From the NCBI GenBank assembly GCA_903950295.1, contig CAJBAP010000174.1, forward strand, positions 1 through 10,921: 10,921 bases of DNA, written 5' to 3'. The notes below the pieces were generated by a model that saw only the letters and a program-made list of their open reading frames with translations, did not search any database and was not told the origin of the DNA. A program made the translations under genes and the position numbers. This document shows, one piece after another, positions 1 to 7,499 of the stretch. Origin of the DNA: an uncultured Rhodocyclaceae bacterium (GTDB lineage: Bacteria > Pseudomonadota > Gammaproteobacteria > Burkholderiales > Rhodocyclaceae). Positions within the stretch are counted from its first letter, which is position 1, and each line of letters begins with the position of its first letter.

Positions 1-31
1 GTTCCATGGCGGCGGAGTTTACCCCACCACT

Positions 32-37
32 TATAAT
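32..37 (+). promoter_or_regulatory. Candidate -10 box of the mutL promoter
   Basis: A perfect TATAAT hexamer ends 9 bases before the mutL ATG. With normal sigma-70 spacing transcription would start at about 43-45, giving a leader of only 2-4 bases. I see no good -35 hexamer 16-18 bases upstream. The 46 bases before mutL are otherwise too short to assign; on the minus strand an ATG at 7-5 could begin a divergent gene, but only about two codons are inside the window. The box is seen directly; promoter function is inferred. Confidence 0.5.
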
Positions 38-46
38 CCCGACCCC

Positions 47-1804
47 ATGCCGCGCATTCTTCCGCTTCCCGACCTCCTGATCAGTCAGATCGCCGCCGGC
101 GAGGTGGTCGAGCGTCCAGCCTCGGTACTCAAGGAACTGATCGAAAACAGCCTCGACGCCGGCGCGACGAAGATCGACGTGCAGATCGAGGAAGGGGGAG
201 TAAAGCTCATCCGCGTCGCCGACAATGGCGGCGGCATGCTGCGCGAAGACCTGCCGCTGGCGTTGGCGCGCCATGCCACCAGCAAGATTGCCACCCTCGA
301 CGATCTCGAACGCGTCGCCAGTTACGGTTTTCGTGGCGAGGCGCTCGCCTCGATCGCTGCCGTGGCGCGCGTTTCCATCACCAGCCGCACCGCCACCGCA
401 CCACACGCCTGGAAACTGGATGCCCACACGGCGGAGAGCATTCCAGCGGCACTCGCGGATGGCACCGTGATTGCCGTCGCCGATCTTTATTTCAACACCC
501 CGGCGCGACGCAAGTTTCTCAAGACCACCGGCACGGAGTATGCCCACTGTGACGACGTGCTCACGCGCATGGCGCAGGCGCGCCCGGACGTCGCCTTCAC
601 CTTGGCGCACAACGGCCAGATCAAGCGCCGTCTCGCCAGCACCGACTTTTCACACCGCGCCCACGATCTGCTCGGCGACGCCTTTCTCGCCCACGCGCGC
701 AACGTCACGACAGAGGCAGGGCCACTGCGACTCACCGGTTTTGCCGCCCTGCCCGCCTACGCCAAGGCCTCGCGCGCGGAACAGTTTTTCTACGTCAACG
801 GCCGCTTCGTGCGCGACAAACTGCTCGTTCATGCTGCCCGCGAAGCCTATGCTGACGTGCTGCATGGTGCGCACCATCCCGCTTACGTGCTGTTCCTCGA
901 GCTCGACCCTGCAACGGTCGATGTCAATGTGCACCCGGCCAAGACGGAGGTACGCTTCAGGGATGCCCGTGGCATCCATCAGTTCGTCTTCCACGCCCTG
1001 CAGCGCACGCTGGCCGAGCCGCTGCTGGCGGCTGCACGAGCGGAAATCACCGCCGTCCCGCCAGCGACCGAAGGAAATCCCTTTGGGGCGCCGACTTTTT
1101 CTAGCACCGTCCCGCAACAAACCAGCTTCGCCGTACATGAACCGGATGTAGCAGCCTATCTCGACTTCGCCCGCCAAGCGTTCAATGCCGCCGTCCCGCC
1201 AGCACCGACTTTTTCCACAGGCAACGCCCCGCTCGGCTATGCCCTCGCCCAATTGCATGGCATCTACATCCTCGCCCAAAACACGCAGGGCCTGGTGCTG
1301 GTCGACATGCACGCCGCCCATGAGCGCATCCTCTACGAACGCCTCAAGACCAGTGTCGATGCACGCCCCTCGGTGCAACCACTCCTCGTGCCACTGCTTT
1401 TTTCCGCCAGCCAGCACGAACTCGCCAGTGCGGAAACGCATGCGGACATCCTGACCATTCTCGGCTTCGATATCGCACCGGCCGGCCCGCAACAACTCGC
1501 GGTGCGCGCCGTGCCCACCGTTCTGGCCGGCGGCGACATCGCCGCGCTGGCGCGCGCCTTGCTCGCCGAACTCGCCGAGCACCCCGCCAGCCGCGTTCTC
1601 GAAACCCGCCGCAACGAGTTGCTGGCCACCATGGCCTGCCATGGCGCCGTGCGCGCCCGTCGCAGCCTCAGCATTCCCGAGATGAACGCGCTGCTGCGCG
1701 ACATGGAAGCCACCGCACGCGCCGACCAGTGCAACCACGGCCGGCCGACCTGGGTGCAACTATCGCTCGCCGAACTCGACCGTATGTTCATGCGCGGTAA
1801 ATGA
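47..1804 (+). CDS. mutL: DNA mismatch repair protein MutL, endonuclease type
   Basis: This 585-residue protein couples MutS mismatch recognition to strand removal. The N-terminal GHKL ATPase (about 1-330) shows [12 protein letters not shown] with catalytic E30, DNGGGM from D59, GFRGEA at 94-99 and [10 protein letters not shown] proline-rich linker (about 330-395) leads to the C-terminal dimerisation domain. That domain carries DMHA-x2-E-x4-E (D420, H422, E426, E431), ACHGA at 530-534, CNHGRPT at 562-568 and a terminal FMR at 581-583, which together form the metal-dependent nicking site of MutL proteins from organisms lacking MutH. E. coli MutL (615 residues) lacks this motif. Q-to-M in the usual DQHA also occurs, as I recall, in Neisseria MutL. 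The stop overlaps miaA as ATGA. The gene hosts three copies of the dispersed repeat described below, two of them in the linker. No Shine-Dalgarno is present, in keeping with a near-leaderless transcript. Confidence 0.97.
   Translation: MPRILPLPDLLISQIAAGEVVERPASVLKELIENSLDAGATKIDVQIEEGGVKLIRVADNGGGMLREDLPLALARHATSKIATLDDLERVASYGFRGEALASIAAVARVSITSRTATAPHAWKLDAHTAESIPAALADGTVIAVADLYFNTPARRKFLKTTGTEYAHCDDVLTRMAQARPDVAFTLAHNGQIKRRLASTDFSHRAHDLLGDAFLAHARNVTTEAGPLRLTGFAALPAYAKASRAEQFFYVNGRFVRDKLLVHAAREAYADVLHGAHHPAYVLFLELDPATVDVNVHPAKTEVRFRDARGIHQFVFHALQRTLAEPLLAAARAEITAVPPATEGNPFGAPTFSSTVPQQTSFAVHEPDVAAYLDFARQAFNAAVPPAPTFSTGNAPLGYALAQLHGIYILAQNTQGLVLVDMHAAHERILYERLKTSVDARPSVQPLLVPLLFSASQHELASAETHADILTILGFDIAPAGPQQLAVRAVPTVLAGGDIAALARALLAELAEHPASRVLETRRNELLATMACHGAVRARRSLSIPEMNALLRDMEATARADQCNHGRPTWVQLSLAELDRMFMRGK
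627..652 (+). repeat. Dispersed repeat, copy A, inside mutL
   Basis: This matches the repeat core CCGCCAGCACCGACTTTT with one C-to-T change (CTCGCC), preceded by GCCGT. It lies in the ATPase domain at codons 194-202 and is read one base out of phase relative to the other coding copies, giving RLASTDFS rather than AVPPAPTF. The phase difference argues that DNA rather than peptide is shared among the copies. Confidence 0.55.
1052..1101 (+). repeat. Dispersed repeat, copy B, interrupted, inside the mutL linker
   Basis: The left half (1052-1066, GCCGTCCCGCCAGCG) and right half (CCGACTTTTTC, 1091-1101) match the repeat exactly but are separated by 24 bases (1067-1090). Removing these 24 bases restores a perfect copy, and GCG is found at both junctions (1064-1066 and 1088-1090). 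Reading frame is kept because 24 bases are eight codons. The peptide is AVPPA...APTFS in the MutL linker. Confidence 0.6.
1068..1086 (+). repeat. Inverted repeat in the segment splitting repeat copy B
   Basis: CCGAAGG (1068-1074) pairs with CCTTTGG (1080-1086) over seven base pairs including one G-T pair, with a five-base loop AAATC. It forms most of the 24-base segment that separates the two halves of repeat copy B. Confidence 0.45.
1190..1215 (+). repeat. Dispersed repeat, copy C, inside the mutL linker
   Basis: This is the copy used here as reference: GCCGTC followed by the core CCGCCAGCACCGACTTTT and TC. It encodes AVPPAPTFS from codon 382, in the proline-rich linker between the ATPase and endonuclease domains, about 90 bases after copy B. 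Confidence 0.65.
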
Positions 1805-2763
1805 CCCACCGCCCCCCAGCCCTCTGCCTCATCGGTCCCACCGCCAGCGGCAAAACCGATCTGGCATTTGCCATCGCACAACGCTTTCCGGTGGAGATCA
1901 TCAGTCTCGATTCGGCACAAGTATTCATCGACATGGACATCGGCACAGCCAAGCCCGACCGCGCAACGTTGGCCTGTTTTCCCCACCATCTGATCGACCT
2001 CATCACACCGGAAGAACGCTATTCCGCCGCACAGTTCCGTGCTGATGCGCTACGGGTCATGGCGGAAATTACCGCACGCGGTCATGTGCCCCTGCTGGTC
2101 GGCGGCACCATGCTTTACTTCAAGGCGCTGACCGAAGGCCTGGCCGATCTGCCGCCGGCCGATCCCGCACTGCGCGCCAGTATCGATGCTGAAGCTGCAG
2201 CGCGCGGCTGGCCGGCGCTGCATGCCGAACTCGCGCTGCTCGATCCCATTACTGCTGCGCGCCTGGCACCTACCGATGCCCAGCGCATCCAGCGGGCGCT
2301 CGAGGTGTTTCGCCTCACCGGCAAGCCGCTCGGCGATTTCTGGCAAACCCAGGGCGACAACCCCTTGCCCTATCGATTACTGACAATTGCACTGGTTACA
2401 CCGGAACGAAAAATCCTGCACGAGCGCATCGCCCAACGCTTTCGCGCCATGCTCGCGACCGGCCTGGTGGACGAAGTCGAGCGTCTGCGGGCGAAGTACC
2501 AGCTTTCTCTCGACCTGCCGTCGATGCGCTGCGTTGGCTATCGACAGGTCTGGCAAATGTTGGAAAACCAACTGCCGGCAGCCGAACTGGCCGATCGCGG
2601 CACCTTTGCCACGCGCCAGTTTGCCAAGCGTCAGCTCACCTGGCTGCGATCATTCCGCGACTCTGGCGCCCTCGATATGGAACTCGATTTGGCGGAATCG
2701 GCAACTACTGCGAAAATGCTGGGGAAAATTAACGACCACCTCGCCCCTGTCACTCTGGGCTGA
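1801..2763 (+). CDS. miaA: tRNA dimethylallyltransferase MiaA
   Basis: This 320-residue cytoplasmic enzyme transfers the dimethylallyl group of DMAPP to N6 of A37 in tRNAs reading codons that begin with U, the first step toward ms2i6A. The P-loop GPTASGKT is at residues 12-19. DSAQ at 37-40 is followed by MDIGTAKP, and [27 protein letters not shown] and the [14 protein letters not shown] helix all match the IPPT family, whose usual length is about 310-320. Residues after DSAQ read VFID, where VYRG or IYKG is common; this looks like mild divergence rather than loss of function. The start overlaps the mutL stop as ATGA, implying translational coupling. The mutL-miaA pairing is widespread in proteobacteria, but hfq, which follows miaA in E. 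coli, is replaced here by a PilZ gene. Confidence 0.97.
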   Translation: MTHRPPALCLIGPTASGKTDLAFAIAQRFPVEIISLDSAQVFIDMDIGTAKPDRATLACFPHHLIDLITPEERYSAAQFRADALRVMAEITARGHVPLLVGGTMLYFKALTEGLADLPPADPALRASIDAEAAARGWPALHAELALLDPITAARLAPTDAQRIQRALEVFRLTGKPLGDFWQTQGDNPLPYRLLTIALVTPERKILHERIAQRFRAMLATGLVDEVERLRAKYQLSLDLPSMRCVGYRQVWQMLENQLPAAELADRGTFATRQFAKRQLTWLRSFRDSGALDMELDLAESATTAKMLGKINDHLAPVTLG

Positions 2764-2776
2764 CCAAAAATCAGGC

Positions 2777-3514
2777 ATGACCAATCAGACCATCACTGCG
2801 GATGAACTCGAGAAGTTCACCACCAACAATCGGCGCGAAATCCTGTTTTATCTGCACCAACTCATTAATGACGGTGAGCGGGTAAGCGTGATATTCCACG
2901 AAGGCAGCGAGACCGTCCTCACGGTGCTGCTGGATGTCGTCGAAGCCGAGAACATGCTGATCTTCGACTGGGGCGGCAGTGAGATTTCCAACCGCAAGCT
3001 GATGCAAAGCGAACGCAACTTCTTCGTCTGCGCCCCTCATGGGGTGAAAAATCAGTTCATGACCGGCCCGGTCTACGAAACCAATTACAAGAAGCGACCC
3101 GCCTTTTCCACGCGCCTGCCGGATCACTACACCCGATTGCAGCGGCGTGAATTTTTTCGGCTGGTGTTGCCCATGATGCGACGCCCACCCTGCTTCATCA
3201 AGCGGGAAGAAGGCCCGACCATGCAGTTGTCGGTCGTGGATCTCAGCATCGGCGGCATCGCGGCGGAACTGCCGGGTGGCAAGCTGCCCTTCGAAAACGG
3301 CCAGGTGTTGCCGCGAGCACGCATCGAACTCAAAGGTATCGGCACACTCGAAGTCGACCTGGAAGTACGCAACAGTAGCGAGGTCCAGCGCGGCGGCAAG
3401 GTTTCCGGGCGCATCGGCTGTCAGTTCGTCAAGCTCAGCCACAACATGGAGCACCAGTTGCAACGCTTCATCACCGAAGTCCAGCGCGAAGAGCGCGCCC
3501 GCCTGGGCAGTTAA
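2777..3514 (+). CDS. YcgR-like flagellar brake protein (PilZ domain)
   Basis: This 245-residue protein probably binds cyclic di-GMP and slows the flagellar motor. The N-terminal half (about 1-115) resembles the PilZN/YcgR domain. The C-terminal PilZ domain has the ligand-binding RxxxR (R124 to R128 in RREFFR) and DxSxGG (D155, S157, G159, G160). No signal peptide or membrane segment is seen, so it should be cytosolic. The ATG at 2777 is chosen because the open frame upstream runs through miaA in another frame; it lies 13 bases after the miaA stop with only a weak AGG before it. No flagellar genes are nearby, so the name YcgR rests on domain layout alone; another two-domain PilZ effector is possible. 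Its stop codon overlaps repeat copy F. Confidence 0.85.
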   Translation: MTNQTITADELEKFTTNNRREILFYLHQLINDGERVSVIFHEGSETVLTVLLDVVEAENMLIFDWGGSEISNRKLMQSERNFFVCAPHGVKNQFMTGPVYETNYKKRPAFSTRLPDHYTRLQRREFFRLVLPMMRRPPCFIKREEGPTMQLSVVDLSIGGIAAELPGGKLPFENGQVLPRARIELKGIGTLEVDLEVRNSSEVQRGGKVSGRIGCQFVKLSHNMEHQLQRFITEVQREERARLGS

Positions 3515-3534
3515 AAAGCCGGCACTGGCGGGAT
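3513..3534 (-). repeat. Dispersed repeat, copy F, inverted, between ycgR-like gene and purM
   Basis: On the minus strand this reads ATCCCGCCAGTGCCGGCTTTTT, the repeat core with changes CAC-to-GTG-type at the centre and A-to-G before CTTTTT. It is the only copy found in the opposite orientation and the only intergenic one, although it overlaps the TAA of the PilZ gene. Its ATCCCGC forms one arm of the adjacent hairpin. Confidence 0.5.
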
Positions 3535-3546
3535 GAAATATCCCGC
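3528..3546. terminator. Hairpin between convergent genes, possible terminator
   Basis: GCGGGAT (3528-3534) and ATCCCGC (3540-3546) form a perfect seven-pair stem with a five-base loop. It lies between the convergent PilZ gene and purM. On the minus strand, downstream of purM, the stem is followed after ten bases by five T residues; on the plus strand no T run follows. It may therefore act for purM or as an mRNA end stabiliser. It is not a textbook intrinsic terminator. Confidence 0.4.
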
Positions 3547-3571
3547 ATGGGGTAAGGCGAAGCGTCCTGCC

Positions 3572-4615
3572 TCAGCGAATAATCGTCTGTTCCTGGTCGG
3601 ACTGCCGCGCTTCGATACGACCAAGCCGATAGACCGACTCTCCTGTCGCCATTAACTGTTCGACCGCTTTTTCTGCATCGGCCGCAGCCACGACGACGAC
3701 CATGCCGATGCCGCAGTTGAAGACGCGATGCATTTCCTCGTCAGCCACATTGCCCTCGCGTTGCAGCCACTGGAACAGCGGCGGCAGCGTCCAGGCCGAC
3801 TTGTCGAGTACGGCAGTCACATTATCGGGCAGGACGCGTGGTACGTTGCCGGTAAGACCACCACCGGTGATGTGCGCCATGCCCTTCACCGTTACGGACT
3901 CCATCAGCTTGAGCATTGATTTCACATAGATGCGCGTTGGAGCGATCATTGCATCGGCAAACGGACGTCCATGGAAATCGGCGGCCAGATCAGGCTTGGC
4001 GCGCGCGACGATGCGGCGGATCAATGAATAACCGTTGGAGTGAGCGCCAGAAGAGGCCAGCCCCAGTACGATATCCCCCGGTGCAATGGATTTGCCGTCG
4101 ATGATCTTCGATTTTTCTACTGCGCCAACAGCAAAACCGGCCAGATCGTATTCACCCGCCGGATACATGTCGGGCATCTCGGCGGTTTCACCGCCGATCA
4201 ATGCACAACCAGAGAGTTCGCAACCCCGGGCAATGCCTTCGACCACCGTCGCTGCAATGCCGATGTCGAGCTTGCCACAGGCGAAGTAATCGAGGAAAAA
4301 CAGCGGCTCGGCACCCTGCACGAGGATGTCATTCACGCTCATCGCCACCAGATCCTGCCCCACAGTGTCGTGGCGATTGAATTCGAAGGCCAGTTTCAAC
4401 TTCGTACCAACGCCATCCGTGCCAGAGACCAACACCGGTTCACGATATTTTTTCGACAGTTCGAACAATGCGCCGAAGCCGCCGATGCCCCCCAGCACTT
4501 CAGGGCGCATAGTGCGGCGGGCGGCCGGCTTGATGCGTTCAACCAGCGCGTCGCCAGCGTCGATATCGACCCCCGCATCGCGGTAGGTCATGGCGGTGGA
4601 TGTAGTTGTGTTCAT
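3572..4615 (-). CDS. purM: Phosphoribosylformylglycinamidine cyclo-ligase (AIR synthetase)
   Basis: This 347-residue enzyme closes the imidazole ring: FGAM plus ATP gives AIR in de novo purine synthesis. It starts with [20 protein letters not shown] (residues 11-30), then GTDGVGTK at 65-72, a [20 protein letters not shown] segment from 85, [11 protein letters not shown] and [14 protein letters not shown], all standard PurM signatures. The length matches the family. The start at 4615 gives a short polar leader (MNTTTSTA); M9 at 4591 is an alternative start that would keep every conserved block. The gene is read against its neighbours and shares a 133-base divergent upstream region with hda. 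No Shine-Dalgarno is evident. Confidence 0.97.
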   Translation of the reverse strand: MNTTTSTAMTYRDAGVDIDAGDALVERIKPAARRTMRPEVLGGIGGFGALFELSKKYREPVLVSGTDGVGTKLKLAFEFNRHDTVGQDLVAMSVNDILVQGAEPLFFLDYFACGKLDIGIAATVVEGIARGCELSGCALIGGETAEMPDMYPAGEYDLAGFAVGAVEKSKIIDGKSIAPGDIVLGLASSGAHSNGYSLIRRIVARAKPDLAADFHGRPFADAMIAPTRIYVKSMLKLMESVTVKGMAHITGGGLTGNVPRVLPDNVTAVLDKSAWTLPPLFQWLQREGNVADEEMHRVFNCGIGMVVVVAAADAEKAVEQLMATGESVYRLGRIEARQSDQEQTIIR

Positions 4616-4748
4616 GATGGAAGCCGGGGCTGAAAGGTGGATTTACGGCGATAATTCGCACAGTTTGGCATCGCCGCGCGAGGAAGGCGCGAATTTTACC
4701 GGAATAAGCCCCACCAACCGCCTCGCCCCCCTGATCCCCTAGAACCCC
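4616..4748. promoter_or_regulatory. Divergent purM-hda intergenic region
   Basis: Promoters for purM (leftward) and hda (rightward) should lie here. On the minus strand TAAAAT (4698-4693) is a good -10 match that would give purM a leader of about 70 bases. On the plus strand GATAAT (4650-4655) is a possible hda -10. Neither has a convincing -35. CGCGC (4675-4679) and GCGCG (4687-4691) form a small inverted repeat in the purM leader. A stop TAG at 4740-4742, in frame with hda, limits its start. Confidence 0.4.
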
Positions 4749-5444
4749 TTGACCCAACTGCTGCTCGACCTCCAGCCTGCCCAGGCACCCAGTCTCGACA
4801 ACTACATCGTCGGGGAAAACCAGGAACTGCTGGCGCGCCTGCGCACGCTGGCTGAGCCCGGCTGTTTCGATGCCGTTTATCTCTGGGGACCGGACGGCTG
4901 CGGCAAGAGCCATTTGCTGGCGGCTAGTGCTGCCCTGGCGCTGCGTCGACGCCCTGCACTCCTTCTGGTGAACCCGGCCGCCACGGCTTTCACCGCTCCG
5001 CCCGGAGGCCTCCTGATCGTCGATGAAGTTGATGCTCTCGATGAAGAAGCGCAAATTGCATTGTTTCGCATCTTCAACACCGCACGCATCATCGGCCTCG
5101 GCCTCCTGCTCGCCGGCCGCAAGCCACCACTGAAGCTCCAATTACGCGAGGATCTGCGCACCCGCATCGGTCAGGCACTGATCTACGAAGTCAAAACCCT
5201 CAACGACGAGCAGAAAGCTGCCGCCCTGCGCCACCACGCACTGGAACGCGGCCTCCGTATCGACGAAGGACTGATAAGTTATCTGCTGGCCCACGGCCGG
5301 CGCGACCTGCCCAGTCTAATGGCTGTTCTCGACCATCTCGACCGCACCACCCTTGAGCGCCATCGCCCAGCTTCACTACCACTCCTCAAGGAAGCCCTGC
5401 AACTCCAACTCGTCCCCGACAACCATGAATCTGGCCCTGTTTGA
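4749..5444 (+). CDS. hda: DnaA regulatory inactivator Hda (DnaA-like AAA+ protein)
   Basis: This 231-residue protein resembles Hda, which with the loaded sliding clamp stimulates hydrolysis of DnaA-bound ATP and so limits re-initiation. The N-terminus TQLLLDLQP contains QLLLDL, a likely clamp-binding motif like QLSLPL of E. coli Hda. Walker A GPDGCGKS is at 47-54, Walker B LLIVDEVD at 88-95, a sensor 1 region at LLLAGRKPP, an arginine-finger region at REDLRTRIG, and the lid segment has GRRDLPSLMAVLDHLDR. There is no DnaA DNA-binding domain IV, so it is not DnaA itself. The start is TTG: an in-frame TAG at 4740-4742 leaves no ATG or GTG that keeps the clamp motif. No Shine-Dalgarno is seen. 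The gene ends 20 bases inside the HAD gene, which suggests coupling. Confidence 0.9.
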   Translation: MTQLLLDLQPAQAPSLDNYIVGENQELLARLRTLAEPGCFDAVYLWGPDGCGKSHLLAASAALALRRRPALLLVNPAATAFTAPPGGLLIVDEVDALDEEAQIALFRIFNTARIIGLGLLLAGRKPPLKLQLREDLRTRIGQALIYEVKTLNDEQKAAALRHHALERGLRIDEGLISYLLAHGRRDLPSLMAVLDHLDRTTLERHRPASLPLLKEALQLQLVPDNHESGPV

Positions 5445-6087
5445 TCTCGACAACACCCTGCTCACCGGCGACTCCGATTTCGAGTGGGCGCAATTTCTCA
5501 TCAGCAAAGGCGTACTCGACCGAGAGGTACATGAGGCAAAAAATCAGGCTTTCTACGATGATTACAAAGCCGGCACACTCGACATCCACGCCTTCCTCGA
5601 ATTCCAGCTAGCTCCCTTGTCGCGGCACCCGCGTGCAGAGCTCGATGCCTGGCACCGCGAATTCATGGCCACACGCATCCGACCGGTGATCGGCGCAGCA
5701 GCACGGGCACTGGTGGACAAGCATTCGAGTGCCGGTGACCTATGCGCCATCGTCACAGCCACCAACAGCTTCGTCACCGGGCCGATCTGCCGCGAATTTG
5801 GCATTCACCATCTCATTGCCACCATCCCCGCTCATGAAAATGGCCATTTCACCGGGGCCCCGCGTGGCACCCCGGCCTTTCGGACGGGCAAGATCGAGCG
5901 GGTGGAAGCCTGGCTCGAATCACACGGCCTGTGGTGGGGTGCCTTCGAGCAGAGTACCTTCTACAGCGACTCGCTCAACGACCTGCCCCTCCTGGCAATG
6001 GTCAGCCACCCGGTGGCGGTCGATCCCGACGACACCTTGCGCGCCCACGCCAGCCAGCACGGCTGGCCCATCCTCAGCTTGCGCTAG
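5425..6087 (+). CDS. HAD-superfamily subfamily IB phosphatase (SerB-like)
   Basis: This 220-residue cytosolic protein is a HAD hydrolase of the phosphoserine-phosphatase-like subfamily IB. Motif I is DLDNTL with nucleophile D7 and acid D9; motif II is TATNS from T111; the motif III lysine is probably K156 in GKIERV; motif IV is SDSLNDLPLL with D182 and D186. A helical cap lies between residues 15 and 85. All catalytic residues are present, so it should be active on a small phosphate ester. The substrate cannot be read from sequence; relatives are variously annotated as phosphoserine or histidinol-phosphate phosphatases. ATG 5425 is chosen because it starts just before motif I, as in the family; an upstream ATG at 5353 would add 24 residues overlapping hda. 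Position between hda and pcnB is a familiar betaproteobacterial order. Confidence 0.9.
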   Translation: MNLALFDLDNTLLTGDSDFEWAQFLISKGVLDREVHEAKNQAFYDDYKAGTLDIHAFLEFQLAPLSRHPRAELDAWHREFMATRIRPVIGAAARALVDKHSSAGDLCAIVTATNSFVTGPICREFGIHHLIATIPAHENGHFTGAPRGTPAFRTGKIERVEAWLESHGLWWGAFEQSTFYSDSLNDLPLLAMVSHPVAVDPDDTLRAHASQHGWPILSLR

Positions 6088-6128
6088 GCATCGGGTATGA
6101 TGCCGCCCCATTCAAAGACAAAATTCGC

Positions 6129-7484
6129 ATGATCCGCAAGCTGCTGCGCCGCGTCTTCAAACGCGGCGAACCCTCGCCCCACCCCGTTGAAACCATCCCG
6201 GCCGAGCACCATGGTATCCGCCCGGCGGATGTCTCGATGGGCGCGCGCCGAACCTGTGAAACCCTGCAACAGGGTGGCTTCAAGGCTTATGTAGTCGGCG
6301 GCGCAGTACGCGACCTGATCGCCGGCATCACCCCCAAAGACTACGACGTCGCCACCAACGCCACGCCGGATCAGGTTCGCCAACTGTTTCGCCGTTCGCG
6401 CATCATCGGTCGCCGCTTTCAGATCGTACATGTCATGCAAGGCGGCGAAACCCTCGAAGTTTCGACTTTCCGTGCCGCCCACGACGCCGACACGCTGAAA
6501 GACGAACACGGCCGCGTATTGCGCGACAACGTCTGGGGCAACATGGAAGAAGACGCCGCACGCCGTGATTTCACCGTCAATGCGCTCTATTACGACCCTT
6601 CCACCGGCCAGGTATTCGACTATCACCACGGTGTGCGCGACCTGCAGCGCAAGACCCTGCGCATGATCGGCGACCCGCGCGCGCGCTACCGTGAAGATCC
6701 GGTACGCATGCTGCGCGCCGTACGTTTGGCCGCCAAGCTTGACCTGCGCCTCGACCCGATCGTGCAGGCACCGATCCGCGAGATGGCCGAGCTGATCGAA
6801 AACGTGCCGCCGGCGCGCCTTTTCGACGAGATGCTCAAACTGCTGTTCTCCGGCCACGCCGTCGAATGCTTGAAGCGCCTGCGCGAAGACGGGCTTCATC
6901 ACGGCCTGCTGCCGCTGCTCGACGTCATCCTCGAACAACCGCTGGGCGAAAAGTTCGTCATGCTCGCGCTAGGCGACACCGATGCACGCATCCGTGCCGG
7001 CAAGCGCACCTCTCCCGGATTCCTTTTCGCCACGCTGCTGTGGCATGAAGTGCTGGCCAACTGGGAAATCCGCAAGAAGAACGGGGAAACACCGGTACCG
7101 GCGTTGCATACTGCGATGGATGATGTGCTCGACACGCAGGGAGAAAAGCTCGCGATCACGCGCCGCATTGCCGGCGACATCAAGGACATCTGGCTCCTGC
7201 AGCCACGCTTCGAAAAACGCAGCGGACGGGCACCCTTCCGTCTGGTCGAACAACAACGTTTCCGTGCCGCCTGGGATTTTCTGCATCTGCGCGCGCAAAG
7301 CGGTGAAGCGCCACAAGAACTCTCCGACTGGTGGCTGGCCTTTCAGGAAGCCGGTAACGCCGAGCGCGAGGAAATGCTGAAGCCCGATACGGGGCCGAAG
7401 AAGCGCCGGCGCCGCAGCAGTCGGAGTGGAAGCAACAAAGACGCCGCCCCGCCAGCACCGACATTGCTAACCGAGGCGGACTGA
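6129..7484 (+). CDS. pcnB: Poly(A) polymerase I
   Basis: This 451-residue nucleotidyltransferase adds 3' poly(A) tails that mark RNAs for decay. It has GGAVRD at 57-62, catalytic DYD (D71, D73) in KDYDVATNATP, IIGRRFQIVHV (the segment that separates PAP from CCA enzymes), EVSTFR with E110, RRDFTVNALYYD and REDPVRMLRAVR. The tail KKRRRRSSRSGSNK is very basic, as in E. coli PcnB, and probably aids RNA binding. ATG 6129 gives a basic N-terminus MIRKLLRRVFKRG typical of the family; the frame is open back to 5931 but that stretch overlaps the HAD gene and looks non-coding. The last 14 codons contain repeat copy D. A TATGAT at 6096-6101 is a possible -10 without a clear -35. No Shine-Dalgarno is seen. 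Confidence 0.96.
   Translation: MIRKLLRRVFKRGEPSPHPVETIPAEHHGIRPADVSMGARRTCETLQQGGFKAYVVGGAVRDLIAGITPKDYDVATNATPDQVRQLFRRSRIIGRRFQIVHVMQGGETLEVSTFRAAHDADTLKDEHGRVLRDNVWGNMEEDAARRDFTVNALYYDPSTGQVFDYHHGVRDLQRKTLRMIGDPRARYREDPVRMLRAVRLAAKLDLRLDPIVQAPIREMAELIENVPPARLFDEMLKLLFSGHAVECLKRLREDGLHHGLLPLLDVILEQPLGEKFVMLALGDTDARIRAGKRTSPGFLFATLLWHEVLANWEIRKKNGETPVPALHTAMDDVLDTQGEKLAITRRIAGDIKDIWLLQPRFEKRSGRAPFRLVEQQRFRAAWDFLHLRAQSGEAPQELSDWWLAFQEAGNAEREEMLKPDTGPKKRRRRSSRSGSNKDAAPPAPTLLTEAD
7443..7466 (+). repeat. Dispersed repeat, copy D, at the pcnB 3' end
   Basis: GCCGCCCCGCCAGCACCGAC followed by ATTG matches the repeat except for T-to-C at position 5 and a broken T run. It encodes AAPPAPTL in the last residues of PcnB, after the basic tail and in the same phase as copies B, C and E. 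It is the most degenerate copy at its right end. Confidence 0.45.
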
Positions 7485-7499
7485 GCGCATCCGTTTTGT

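Noticed and set aside
650..1759. 369-codon open frame on the minus strand inside mutL
   Set aside because: It lies wholly opposite a convincing MutL gene, has no recognisable motifs, and long antisense frames are expected in GC-rich coding DNA.
2387..2776. N-terminal extension of the PilZ protein by 130 residues
   Set aside because: The stretch overlaps miaA in another frame and is arginine/serine-rich shadow sequence; the domain starts after ATG 2777.
4040..4633. 197-codon plus-strand frame opposite purM
   Set aside because: It is the antisense shadow of conserved PurM codons and shows no protein family features.
5931..6128. 66-residue upstream extension of pcnB
   Set aside because: It overlaps the catalytic end of the HAD gene in another frame, and the basic MIRKLLRRVFKRG start at 6129 fits the family.
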